This document shows, in pieces, positions 5,668-13,471 of a stretch of 18,025 nt of DNA; the first letter of the stretch is position 1; each line of letters begins with the position of its first letter. Where the stretch lies: NCBI GenBank assembly GCA_030045215.1, contig JASIBJ010000060.1:1-18025 (forward strand), given 5' to 3'. The DNA comes from Streptosporangiaceae bacterium. GTDB lineage: Bacteria; Actinomycetota; Actinomycetes; Streptosporangiales; Streptosporangiaceae. Under the pieces are notes generated by a model, which did no database searches, was not told where the DNA came from, and saw only the letters and a list, made by a program, of their open reading frames with translations. Made by a program: the position numbers and the translations under genes.

Positions 5668-7980
5668 TCATCGCAGCAGATCGCGAGCCGCCTCTTCGAT
5701 GCTCTCCTGCGACATCAGGACGGCCGCCGCCGCGTCGCCAAGCGGGATGAAGCTGTCCTGGCTGGCAACCCTGGCGATCCGTCCGGTGAAACCGGCGTCG
5801 ACGAGCGTCGTGACGACCCCCTCGGAGACGCCGCCGGTGCGCCGGGTCTCGTCGGCGACCAGCACGCGGCCGGTGGCGGCTGCCGCCCTGAGCAGGTCCT
5901 CAAACGGCAGCGGCGCGAGCCATCGCAGGTCAAGCACGCGACAGCCAATACCGTGCCCGGCCAGCGTGCGGGCCGCGCGCAGGCTCATCCTGACCCCGTT
6001 CCCGAAAGTAATGATTGTTAGGTCAGTGCCGTCGCCGTAGGTCCTGGCCCGCCCGACCGGAACGTGTGTCTGAGCCCAGCGCGCAGGAGGCTCGTACGGC
6101 GCCAGCCAGCGGCCATCGCCCGGTTCGTACAGGTCGCGTTCGTGGTAGAGGGCGATGGGCTCGATAAAAGCGCAGACGCTGCCGTCGATGTCGGCGGCGG
6201 TGAGACAGGTGCGCAGCATGGCGGCCGCGTCGTCGGGCCTGGCCGGGCAGGCGATGATGAGCCCGGGGATGTCGCGGAGGGCGGCCAGCCCGTTGTCGTT
6301 GTGGAAATGGCCGCCGAAGCCCTCCTGGTAGGCCAGGCCGGCGATCCTGACCACCATCGGATTGCGGTACTGTCCCCGCGAGAAGAACGAGAGCGTCGCC
6401 GCCTCCCCGCGGATCTGGTCGGCCGCGTTATGCAGGTAGGCCAGGTACTGGATTTCCGGTACTGGCAGCAGCCCGGCCAGCCCGGCACCGAGGGCAAGTC
6501 CGAGAATGGACTGCTCGTCCAGCAGCGAGTCGAACACCCGGCCAGGACCGAACGCCCGCAGCAGGCCCCTGGTCACGCCGTAGACGCCGCCCTTGCGGGC
6601 CACGTCCTCACCGAAAACGATCGCGCCGGGGCGCTCGGCCAGCTCGTCGGCGAGCGTGCGGTTGATCGCCTGCGCGACGGTCAGCGGTCCCTCGTCCTCG
6701 GGCAGCTGGCCGCCGAAGACCTGGTGTCTGGGCCAGTCGGTGGCCTGACGCGCCCTGGCCGCGAGATTCGCCGCGACGGTGGCCGGCCGGCGCGGGGCGA
6801 TCGGGGCCATGACGTCCATGGCGGTGCGCAGCCGCGGCGCTCCGGCGAGCTCGCCGGCTCGGGTCAGCACCTGTGCCTTGGCCGCCTCGAAGCGGTCAAG
6901 TACGTCGGCCGGAGTGAGGGCGCCCGACGCCACGAGCAGCCGGGCGGTGCCCAGCAGCGGGTCCCGGTCATGGTCGGCCGACAGTTCCGCGGGCGTGCGG
7001 TAGGAGGACTCGACATCGGTTCCGGCATGGCCGCCGAGCCGGACCGTGCGCAGGTGCAGGAACGCAGGCATCCGCCGCTGCCTGACCCAGCGAGCGGCGG
7101 CCGCCGCCGTGTCGAACACGTCCGCCAAGTCGCTTCCGTCGGCGCTGAAGTACTTCACTCGGGGTCGGCCCGAGAACGCCGTCTCGACCCAGCCGGGCGG
7201 CGTGCGCACGCTGATGCCCAGGCCGTTGTCCTCGCACACGAGCAGCAGCGGCAGCGGAAGGCCCTGATAGGCGATGTAGTCGGCTGCGTTGATCGCGCCT
7301 GCCGCGGTCGAGTGATTGACCGACGCGTCACCGAAGCTGCACACGACCAGGCCGTCATGCGGCCACGGGCTCGGCACCCCCAGCTTGGCGGCGCGCTCGA
7401 TCGCGAACGCCAGGCCAACGGCGCGCGGCAGGTGGGACGCGATGGTCGAGGTCTGCGGGATCACGTGCAACTCGGGGTGCCCGAAGACCTTGTGCCTGCC
7501 GCCGGCGATCGGTTCCGCGGACGCGGCAACGAGGCCGAGCAGCACGTCGCTGATGCCGTCGCGCGGCGGACTGGCCTGCGCGGCCCGGACCAGGTAGAAG
7601 GCCCCCGAGCGGTAGTGCAGCAGCGCGGGGTCGGTGAGCCGCAGGACAGCGGCGATGCCGGCGTTTCCCTCGTGACCTGACGACCCGATCGTGTAGTACC
7701 CGGCACCGCGGGCGCGTAGCCAGCGGGCGGCAACATCCAGGTGCCGGCTGAAGAGCTGAGCGTCAAACAGCTGCAGGCAGCGGGCGACAGTCAGGTTGCT
7801 GCCCGGCCTGACCGGCTGCCCGAGGCGCGCGGGACCGCGGGCCGGGCTACCTGCCGGGCCGCCGCCTGCTGGCCGCAGCGCCCGGACCGACTGGGCGAAC
7901 CGCTGCTCGGCGACGTCTGCGCTGGGCACCGCGGCGGGCGGCAGCCGGTCCGGTTCCGGTCCTGCGGGTGCGGCGCTCAC
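5668..7980 (-). CDS. thiamine-diphosphate 2-oxoacid dehydrogenase E1, fused alpha and beta subunits
   Basis: A 770-residue protein. Residues ~60-380 are the E1-alpha half with the thiamine-diphosphate site GDASVN (217-222) through CEDNG (249-253), a variant of GDG...NN. Residues ~431-770 are the E1-beta half (LTVAQAINRTLADEL, FGEDVARKGGVYG, LDEQSILGLALGAGL, GFGGHFHNDN, RWLAPLPFEDLL). It would decarboxylate a 2-oxoacid and pass the acyl group to an E2 lipoyl protein; no E2 or E3 is in the window. Branched-chain 2-oxoacids are the likeliest substrates, but the sequence alone does not prove that. The first ~55 residues are Pro/Ala-rich and probably disordered. Start GTG 7980 is supported by TACGGT 6 nt upstream (leaderless pattern). 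It is divergent from the serpin. Confidence 0.88.
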   Translation of the reverse strand: MSAAPAGPEPDRLPPAAVPSADVAEQRFAQSVRALRPAGGGPAGSPARGPARLGQPVRPGSNLTVARCLQLFDAQLFSRHLDVAARWLRARGAGYYTIGSSGHEGNAGIAAVLRLTDPALLHYRSGAFYLVRAAQASPPRDGISDVLLGLVAASAEPIAGGRHKVFGHPELHVIPQTSTIASHLPRAVGLAFAIERAAKLGVPSPWPHDGLVVCSFGDASVNHSTAAGAINAADYIAYQGLPLPLLLVCEDNGLGISVRTPPGWVETAFSGRPRVKYFSADGSDLADVFDTAAAAARWVRQRRMPAFLHLRTVRLGGHAGTDVESSYRTPAELSADHDRDPLLGTARLLVASGALTPADVLDRFEAAKAQVLTRAGELAGAPRLRTAMDVMAPIAPRRPATVAANLAARARQATDWPRHQVFGGQLPEDEGPLTVAQAINRTLADELAERPGAIVFGEDVARKGGVYGVTRGLLRAFGPGRVFDSLLDEQSILGLALGAGLAGLLPVPEIQYLAYLHNAADQIRGEAATLSFFSRGQYRNPMVVRIAGLAYQEGFGGHFHNDNGLAALRDIPGLIIACPARPDDAAAMLRTCLTAADIDGSVCAFIEPIALYHERDLYEPGDGRWLAPYEPPARWAQTHVPVGRARTYGDGTDLTIITFGNGVRMSLRAARTLAGHGIGCRVLDLRWLAPLPFEDLLRAAAATGRVLVADETRRTGGVSEGVVTTLVDAGFTGRIARVASQDSFIPLGDAAAAVLMSQESIEEAARDLLR

Positions 7981-8072
7981 TCTCCGACCGTATGCCGCCG
8001 GGGGCGGTTGCGCACCGCCGGATTGGTTGCTGGCGGATGAAACCAGGATGACGGCGCCAGCGTCCCAGTGAT
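7981..8072. promoter_or_regulatory. divergent spacer between E1 fusion and serpin
   Basis: This 92-bp spacer must carry the promoters of both divergent genes. On the minus strand TACGGT (7992-7987) lies 6 nt before GTG 7980, a leaderless -10 arrangement; the GGAGA next to the GTG is too close to serve as a Shine-Dalgarno. For the plus-strand serpin I see neither a clear -10 nor a Shine-Dalgarno. A 7-codon frame (8048-8071) sits just before its ATG but is unsupported. Confidence 0.4.
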
Positions 8073-9380
8073 ATGAGTCACACGAACCGGGCCAGGCCGG
8101 CCCCGCCGCGGCGGCCGGTGGCAGGCCTCGCTGCGGCTGCCGCGACCGCGATGCTCGCGGTCGGCTGCGGATCGGGGCCAGCCCCCGCGCTGCTTGCCGC
8201 CCCCGGCCAGGTCCGCGGGATCGCCGCCGTCGAGCCCTTCGCCAGTCCCCGGCCGTACGCGGCGGGCGACCTTCGCTTCGGCCTCGACCTGCTGCGCCTG
8301 CTCTGCACGCGCCAGCCGGACCAGAACATCGTGCTGTCGCCTGCCAGCCTGGCCACCAGCCTTGGACTGGCCTACCTCGGTGCGCGCGGAGCCACCGCGC
8401 GAGCCATCGCGACCGTTCTGCACCTGCCCGCGGCTTCCGGTGCCGCGCTGCTGGCCGGGCTGCAGGCGCGGGAGCGAGCGCTGGACGGCCTGGACGGGCC
8501 CGGAGTGACCGTCGCGGAGTCCAACCAGGTGTGGAGTGACCCGACGCTGATCCCGCTGCGCAGCTACCTGAACGCGGCGGCGACTGGCTACGACGCCGGC
8601 CTGCGCCAGGTCCCGCTGCTGACCGATCCGGCCACGGCCGCCGCGCAGATCAACGCCGCGATCGCGGCGGCGACCCGCGGCCACATCCGCGACCTGGTCT
8701 CGGCGCCGATGCTGACCGGTATGGGCTGGGTACTCACCGATGCGCTGTACCTGAAGGCGTCCTGGGCCACGTCCCTCGGCCCGGCTCAGGGGACGCCCGG
8801 ATCGTTCCGCACGGCGGCCGGGCCGCAGGTGCAAGCTCGGTACTTGACCGGGGGGCCGTTCGTGGCGGCCACCATGGATGGCTGGACGGCAGTTTCGCTG
8901 CCCTACCGCGGCGGCCGCCTGTCAATGGACGCGCTGCTGCCGCCGACGGAGCAGGGGACCAGCGGCTGTCCGGACGCGCCCGCGACGGTGATCGCCGCGC
9001 TGGCCGCGAGGGTTGCCGGTAGCGGCGCGGCGGCCAGCAGGGAGATCGCGCTGCCTGAGGCCGACCTGAGCACGCAGGCCGAACTGAATTCGGCCCTCGG
9101 GCAGCTCGGCATGGGCATCGCGTTCACGCCGGCCGCGGATTTCAGTGGCCTCTCGCCGCTAGCGCAGCAGATCGGGACCGTGGTGCACGCCGCCACCCTG
9201 CGCGTCGACGCGCAGGGCACGGTTGCCAGCGCGGCGTCGGCGGTGACGCTCGTGCCGCTCGCGGCTCGGGCGATGACCCTGGAGGTTCAGTTTGACCGGC
9301 CCTACCTGCTGCTGGTCACGGACACGCAAACCTCGGAGCCACTGTTCCTGGCCAGGGTGGCCAACCCGGACAGCCCTTGA
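8073..9380 (+). CDS. serpin-family protease inhibitor, probable lipoprotein
   Basis: 435 residues. The N-terminus has Arg residues, an Ala-rich hydrophobic stretch (17-30) and AVGC (29-32), a plausible lipobox, so the protein is probably exported and lipid-anchored. The serpin core follows: NIVLSPASLATSLGLAYLGA (85-104), LTDALYLKASW (221-231, the NALYFKG-type strand), LPEADLSTQAELNSALGQLGM (327-347) and FDRPYLLLVTD (407-417). The reactive-centre hinge is GTVASAASA (382-390), with the small residues at P15-P9 typical of inhibitory serpins. P1 is Leu396 counted from the hinge, or Arg399 counted from the C-terminal side. The presumed role is extracytoplasmic serine-protease control; the target is unknown. 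Confidence 0.88.
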   Translation: MSHTNRARPAPPRRPVAGLAAAAATAMLAVGCGSGPAPALLAAPGQVRGIAAVEPFASPRPYAAGDLRFGLDLLRLLCTRQPDQNIVLSPASLATSLGLAYLGARGATARAIATVLHLPAASGAALLAGLQARERALDGLDGPGVTVAESNQVWSDPTLIPLRSYLNAAATGYDAGLRQVPLLTDPATAAAQINAAIAAATRGHIRDLVSAPMLTGMGWVLTDALYLKASWATSLGPAQGTPGSFRTAAGPQVQARYLTGGPFVAATMDGWTAVSLPYRGGRLSMDALLPPTEQGTSGCPDAPATVIAALAARVAGSGAAASREIALPEADLSTQAELNSALGQLGMGIAFTPAADFSGLSPLAQQIGTVVHAATLRVDAQGTVASAASAVTLVPLAARAMTLEVQFDRPYLLLVTDTQTSEPLFLARVANPDSP

Positions 9381-9420
9381 CCTGGCCGGGCCGGCCAGGG
9401 CCCGCCCTGCCCAGAGCAGG
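9381..9420 (+). terminator. hairpin pair after the serpin gene
   Basis: Directly after the stop, CCTGGCC (9381-9387) pairs with GGCCAGG (9393-9399) around a 5-nt loop. A second small stem, CCTGC (9406-9410) with GCAGG (9416-9420), follows. There is no T-tract, which is common in GC-rich actinobacteria, so termination is probable rather than certain. Confidence 0.45.
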
Positions 9421-9477
9421 CCACGCCGCCGGTGGTGAGATGGAGTCCTCTGATCGCGCCGTCGTCCTGGAGGCACC

Positions 9478-10506
9478 GTGCTGCCCTGGTCCGCCGAGCT
9501 GGCCGGCACGCTCCACGAGCACGTGTTCGATAGCCAGTTGCTACGCGGGAACCCGCTCGGCGATCCGCATGAGCGGCCGCTGTGGGTGTACACGCCGCCC
9601 GGATACGCGGAGGCAACGGTCCGCCGGTACCCGTCGGTGTACGTGATCCAGGGTTATACCGGTCTGGTGCCGATGTGGCGCAACAGGACGCCGTTCCGCC
9701 AGCCGTTCACCGAAACGGCCGATGCGGTCTTCGCCGGCGGACAGGCGCCGCCGGCCATCGTCGTCTTCGTGGACGCCTGGACCCGTTATGGCGGCAGCCA
9801 GTTCGTCAACTCGCCAGGGACCGGCCGCTACCACTCCTACCTGTGCGACGAGGTCGTGCCATGGGTGGACCGCACGTACCGGACGATCCCCGATCGTGAG
9901 CACCGCGCAATCATGGGGAAGTCGAGCGGCGGGTTCGGGGCGATGATCACCCCGATGCTGCGGCCCGACTTGTTCAGCGGGCTGGCCACGCATGCCGGCG
10001 ACACCCTTTACGAGCACTGCTACGTGCGGGACTTCGGGCCGGCGGTGCGGGCGCTGCGGTCCTACGACGGCGACATCTGGCGCTGGTGGGCCGATTTCAC
10101 CTCAAGGGTGGCATTCACCAAGGAAGAGGACGGGACGCTCGTGGGACTGCTTGGTGTCGCGGCGTGTTTCTCGGCTCGCGACGACGGAACCGTCGAGCTC
10201 CCGTTCGACCAGCGCACCGGAGTGCTGCTCCCCGAGGTCTGGCAGCGGTGGCTGGACTGGGACCCGGTCCGGATGGCGCCAGGGTACGCGGATGCGCTGC
10301 GATCCATGCGGTCGATCTGGATCGACGCCGGGACCAGGGATGACTACTTCCTGGACCTCGGGGCCGAGGCGTTCCGGGCGGAACTCGCCCGGCTCGGCGT
10401 TGCGGACGAGGTGATCCGGTTCGAGCTTTTTGATGCCACTCATGCGGCGATCGAGTATCGCTACCCGCTTTCCCTGGCGTGGCTCTGCGACCGCATGCCA
10501 GGTTGA
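9478..10506 (+). CDS. alpha/beta-hydrolase esterase (putative esterase/esterase D family)
   Basis: A 342-residue cytoplasmic-looking protein of the putative-esterase family (enterochelin esterase/esterase D type). Early strands RPLWVYTPPGY (33-43) and YPSVYVIQGY (51-60) lead to the nucleophile elbow GKSSGG (147-152, Ser149). The acid is Asp288 or Asp289 in DAGTRDDYF and the base is His322 in FDATHAAIEYRYP. There is no signal peptide. Start GTG 9478 is well placed behind GGAGG (9469-9473). The 97-bp gap from the serpin contains a hairpin, so it is probably its own unit. The substrate cannot be told; the lid region with RSYDGDIWRWW is not one I recognise. Confidence 0.82.
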   Translation: MLPWSAELAGTLHEHVFDSQLLRGNPLGDPHERPLWVYTPPGYAEATVRRYPSVYVIQGYTGLVPMWRNRTPFRQPFTETADAVFAGGQAPPAIVVFVDAWTRYGGSQFVNSPGTGRYHSYLCDEVVPWVDRTYRTIPDREHRAIMGKSSGGFGAMITPMLRPDLFSGLATHAGDTLYEHCYVRDFGPAVRALRSYDGDIWRWWADFTSRVAFTKEEDGTLVGLLGVAACFSARDDGTVELPFDQRTGVLLPEVWQRWLDWDPVRMAPGYADALRSMRSIWIDAGTRDDYFLDLGAEAFRAELARLGVADEVIRFELFDATHAAIEYRYPLSLAWLCDRMPG

Positions 10507-10581
10507 GCCGCTGAACGATCCTGGCCGTCGATGCGTGATCAGTAATGGGGAAGGTATCAGGCCAAGAACGGAGATTCGATC

Positions 10582-11118
10582 ATGCGCACTACCCGATATT
10601 GGGCGGCTCCCTTGCTGGCCGGGGCGGCTGCGGCCGCGCTGGCGGCCTGCGGCAGCAGTTCGCCGAGCTCGAGTAGCTCCAGTCCGCCCACCACGTCGTC
10701 AACCAGCCCGTCGTCGTCCAGCTCGGTGGTCATCGGCACGCGCAGCACCAGCATCGGCACGGTGCTGGTCAACGCCCAGGGGCACACCCTGTACTGGTTC
10801 GCCAGGGACACGCCGACGACCTCGAACTGCACGGGCGCCTGCGCGACCTACTGGCCGCCGGTGCTGGGCAAGCCGAAGGCTGCCTCGGGAACCTCGCTGC
10901 CGGAGGCGTTCGGCACGATCAAGCGGGCCGGGGGCCAGGTCCAGGCCACCTATGACGGCCACCCGCTCTACACCTACGTCTCGGACACGTCGGCCGGGAT
11001 GACGGGCGGGAACGACCTCAACGCCTCGGGCGGTCTGTGGTGGGCGATGACCCCCTCAGGATCCACGCTAAAGGCCACCCCGAGCTCGAGCTCGTCGAGC
11101 AGCTCAGGAGGCTACTAG
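10582..11118 (+). CDS. lipoprotein with Lipoprotein_15 repeats
   Basis: 178 residues. A signal peptide ends in LAAC (20-23), a good lipobox, so it should be a membrane-anchored surface lipoprotein. A Ser/Thr/Pro-rich linker (24-48) follows, then two copies of the secreted repeat of unknown function: VLVNAQGHTLYWFARDT with Cys83/Cys87 and WPPVL, and then VQATYDGHPLYTYVSDT. The C-terminus is again a run of Ser. ATG 10582 has GGAG at 10570-10573. Function of this family is unknown; some relatives occur near redox or copper proteins, but nothing here links it to such a role. The Ser-rich ends produce palindromic DNA, such as the 14-bp palindrome at 11081-11094. Confidence 0.85.
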   Translation: MRTTRYWAAPLLAGAAAAALAACGSSSPSSSSSSPPTTSSTSPSSSSSVVIGTRSTSIGTVLVNAQGHTLYWFARDTPTTSNCTGACATYWPPVLGKPKAASGTSLPEAFGTIKRAGGQVQATYDGHPLYTYVSDTSAGMTGGNDLNASGGLWWAMTPSGSTLKATPSSSSSSSSGGY

Positions 11119-11127
11119 CCTCGCGGT

Positions 11128-11170
11128 CGGCGCGGGCCGTCAGTCGTTCGCCGGCGCGGGCTGTCAGTCG
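11128..11170. repeat. 19-bp direct repeat across the lipid-kinase stop codon
   Basis: CGGCGCGGGCCGTCAGTCG (11128-11146) recurs at 11152-11170 with one mismatch (C to T), a 24-bp period. It lies between the convergent lipoprotein and lipid-kinase genes, and the second copy includes the kinase stop codon (11166-11164). It is most likely a short tandem duplication. Confidence 0.7.
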
Positions 11171-12078
11171 GCCGGCGGGGCGAGTACGGTCAGCGCCGCG
11201 GGCAGCACACGGATACGCAGCGGGATACCGGCAGGCAGGGGCGCGGCGAACGGCAGGGTCTCGCCGTCCGCCGCGACCGGCAGTGGCCGGTCGAGCGTGA
11301 GCGTTACGTCGGTAGCGCGCTGCACGCTAACCTCAGCGAGCTCGACGTGCGAGCCATCGTTGATCTTGGTGAGGCAGCGGATGAACGTGAGCTTGGGGGC
11401 GTGCCGCATGAGGATCAGGTCAAGCTGCCCGTCGTCAATGCGGGCGGACGGAGCCACCTTCATGCCCGCGCCGAAGTAGGCCGAGTTCGCGACCACGACC
11501 GCGTAACCGGGGAAGTCGTGCGAGCCCTCGCTGCTCCGGACGGCGAACGTGGGCGGCCGCCAGGCGGCCACCGCGCGGAGTGCAGCGAGCGGATAGACGA
11601 CTGATCCCCTGAGCAGCCTCGTTCCGTTCGCAATCTCGTTGGCGACCGAAGGCACCCCCGTGTAGACGCTGCCCGCGACGATCACCTCCGCCTGCCCGGG
11701 CACGCTGACGCCAATCAGGTCCACCCGGCGCGCGGACTCGCTGGTCAGGACGCGAGCCGCCTGCGCGGGCTCGGCCGGGATGCCCAGCATCCTGGCCAGG
11801 TCGTTGCCGCGGCCCGCCGGGATGATGCCGTACGCGGCGCCGTGGCGGGATGCTGCCGCGGCCAGCGCGCCCGCCATGCCGTCGCCGCCGACGGCCACGA
11901 CGACTCGCCCGGCCGCGGCCGCGTCCCGCGCGAGTTGCGCGGCATGCACGAGGCTGGCGGACTCGGTGACCTGGCAGTCGGCGCCGGCGGCCGACAGGGC
12001 GGCCGTGACCTGGGGAACAACCGCCCTGGCGCGGCCACGGCCGGCCGCAGGATTGACGATCAGGCTGAAGCCGGGCAT
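11164..12078 (-). CDS. diacylglycerol kinase-family lipid kinase (YegS/DgkB-like)
   Basis: A 304-residue cytosolic or membrane-associated lipid kinase. The nucleotide-binding part has LIVNPAAGRGRA (6-17), the catalytic GGDG (64-67) and GIIPAGRGNDLARMLGIP (84-101). The C-terminal beta domain has ARIDDGQLDL (212-221) and ADGE (270-273), typical of the family. It would phosphorylate diacylglycerol or a related lipid with ATP. ATG 12078 was chosen because GGAG lies 6 nt upstream and the product begins MPGFSLIVNP; an upstream in-frame ATG at 12090 has no ribosome-binding site, and longer extensions would run over cutA. The gene is divergent from cutA and convergent with the lipoprotein gene. Confidence 0.88.
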   Translation of the reverse strand: MPGFSLIVNPAAGRGRARAVVPQVTAALSAAGADCQVTESASLVHAAQLARDAAAAGRVVVAVGGDGMAGALAAAASRHGAAYGIIPAGRGNDLARMLGIPAEPAQAARVLTSESARRVDLIGVSVPGQAEVIVAGSVYTGVPSVANEIANGTRLLRGSVVYPLAALRAVAAWRPPTFAVRSSEGSHDFPGYAVVVANSAYFGAGMKVAPSARIDDGQLDLILMRHAPKLTFIRCLTKINDGSHVELAEVSVQRATDVTLTLDRPLPVAADGETLPFAAPLPAGIPLRIRVLPAALTVLAPPAD

Positions 12079-12184
12079 ATCTGACTCCATGGTCCGTGGC
12101 GCGAGGGCCCGGCTGGGGGATCCAGCCAGGCTACCCGCGCGGTCAGCGCCCGTCGTCGCGCGCCCGGTGCTGTGTGCATGAGCG

Positions 12185-12190
12185 TACGAT
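12185..12190 (+). promoter_or_regulatory. -10-like TACGAT for leaderless cutA
   Basis: TACGAT ends 7 nt before the cutA ATG (12198), the spacing expected if transcription starts at the ATG. There is no convincing -35 and no Shine-Dalgarno, which fits a leaderless message. Confidence 0.45.
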
Positions 12191-12197
12191 CGGGGCC

Positions 12198-12539
12198 ATG
12201 CCAGCGCAGCGGGGCGCCGCGGAGTTCCTCCAGGTGCAGACCACCACCGACTCTCGCGCCGAGGCGGTCGAACTGGCGCAGGCCGCCGTCGAGGCCAGGC
12301 TGGCCGCGTGCGCTCAAGTGGCAGGCCCGCTTGCGAGCACATACTGGTGGGAGGATGGCATTGAGCGAGCCGAGGAATGGCTGATCATGCTGAAGCTGCC
12401 CGCCGATCGTTTCGGCGCCCTGGCCGAGTTCCTGACCGAGCGGCACAGTTATGACGAGCCGGAGATCATCGCCACCCCGATCGTCGCGGGCACCGCCGGG
12501 TACCTGGACTGGCTGCAGGAGGAGACCCGGCCTCAGTAA
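12198..12539 (+). CDS. cutA: divalent cation tolerance protein CutA
   Basis: 113 residues, the usual CutA1 size, forming a ferredoxin-like trimeric fold in other species. Family marks are VQTTTDSRAEAVELAQAAVEARLAACAQV (13-41), STYWWEDGIE (47-56), WLIMLKLPADRF (61-72), HSYDEPEIIATPI (83-95) and YLDWLQEE (102-109). The family is linked to metal tolerance, but its molecular role is poorly known. The ATG at 12198 gives the correct N-terminus; upstream in-frame codons back to 12096 lie in the kinase/cutA spacer and are not family-like. It is followed after 39 bp by the MpaB-type gene, probably in one transcript. Confidence 0.92.
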   Translation: MPAQRGAAEFLQVQTTTDSRAEAVELAQAAVEARLAACAQVAGPLASTYWWEDGIERAEEWLIMLKLPADRFGALAEFLTERHSYDEPEIIATPIVAGTAGYLDWLQEETRPQ

Positions 12540-12578
12540 CCAGCCGTCCACGGCGAACAGGCTGAGCGGAGGGCTGCC

Positions 12579-13445
12579 ATGACCCGAAGCGCCATGACCG
12601 GGAGCGACAGTGCCGACCACGGCAACGCACAGCCTGCGGACCACGGGCTGTTCGGTCCAGCCTCGGTGACGTGGCGGCTGATGACCGAGCCGGTCATGTG
12701 GGTGGCGGGGGCGCGGGCGCTGTACCTCCAGGCGCTGCACCCGAGGGTGATGCAGGGAACGTGGCAGAACAGCGCGTTCGCCCGGTCAGGCGAGGCCTGG
12801 GGCCGCTTCGTCCGCACAATCGAGTTCGTCGAGACCCGCACGTACGGCACGCTGCCTGAGGTGGAGCGGGCCGGTCGGCGGCTGAGGCGCATTCACGCCT
12901 CGCTGACCGGCGTCGACGATGACGGCCGCACTTTCCGGCTGGACGAGCCCGAGCTACTGCTCTGGGTGCACTGTGCGGAGGTTTCCTCGCTGGCCGAGAT
13001 CGCCCGGCGCTGCGGCATGGGTTTGCGGCCGGACGAACTGGACGGGTTCGTGGCCGAGCAGCGGCGCAGCGCGGCGGTAGTCGGGCTGGACCCGGCGCTC
13101 GCACCGGGCAGCATGACCGAGCTTGAGGCGTACTACCAGCGGATGCGGCCGGGCCTGCGGGCCTGCGCGGAGGCGAAGCGGGCCCTGCGGCTGTCGTTCA
13201 CGCCCCGGCTGCCCCTGCCGCTCACGCCGCTGCGCCTGCTCGTCCCGCCGGTGAACACGCTGGCCTACGCGAGCCTGCCGGGCTGGGCCCGGCGCCTGTA
13301 CGGGACGCCCGGCAGCCTGCTGACCGACGGCGCGGTAACGCTGGCGCTGCGCGCCGCCTACGAGGCCAGCACCAGGATCCCGCCCCGGCTGCTGTACGTG
13401 CCCGGCGCAGACGGCGCCCGGACGCACATGCGGGCGGCGGCTTAG
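12579..13445 (+). CDS. DUF2236/MpaB-type oxygenase
   Basis: A 288-residue protein of the DUF2236 family (MpaB and the catalytic domain of latex-clearing rubber oxygenases; haem-binding in characterised members). Typical segments are FGPASVTWRLMTEPVMWVAGARALYLQALHPRVMQG (25-60, His54), the helix with His106 in RRIHASLTGVDDDG, and LDEPELLLWVHCAEVSS (121-137, His131). These histidines are candidate haem or active-site residues by analogy. There is no signal peptide; 211-230 is Leu/Pro-rich but not a clear membrane span. ATG 12579 has GGAGGG at 12568-12573. The physiological substrate is unknown. Confidence 0.85.
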   Translation: MTRSAMTGSDSADHGNAQPADHGLFGPASVTWRLMTEPVMWVAGARALYLQALHPRVMQGTWQNSAFARSGEAWGRFVRTIEFVETRTYGTLPEVERAGRRLRRIHASLTGVDDDGRTFRLDEPELLLWVHCAEVSSLAEIARRCGMGLRPDELDGFVAEQRRSAAVVGLDPALAPGSMTELEAYYQRMRPGLRACAEAKRALRLSFTPRLPLPLTPLRLLVPPVNTLAYASLPGWARRLYGTPGSLLTDGAVTLALRAAYEASTRIPPRLLYVPGADGARTHMRAAA

Positions 13446-13471
13446 CGGGCCCGTGAGCCGAGCTCGGGGGG

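Noticed and set aside
6064..7680. 538-codon plus-strand open frame opposite the E1 fusion
   Set aside because: The opposite strand has clear E1 alpha and beta motifs throughout; this frame has no recognisable domain and a shadow-like composition.
8048..8071. Seven-codon frame just before the serpin start as a leader peptide
   Set aside because: No ribosome-binding site, no codon bias signal and no attenuator structure follow it.
11081..11105. 14-bp palindrome at the end of the lipoprotein gene as a terminator or operator
   Set aside because: It lies inside the Ser-codon run of the coding sequence (AGC/TCG repeats) and is explained by codon choice.
12079..12342. N-terminal extension of the lipid kinase across the divergent spacer and into cutA
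   Set aside because: The family N-terminus starts at MPGFSLIVNP (12078) with GGAG 6 nt upstream; the extension is low complexity and overlaps cutA.
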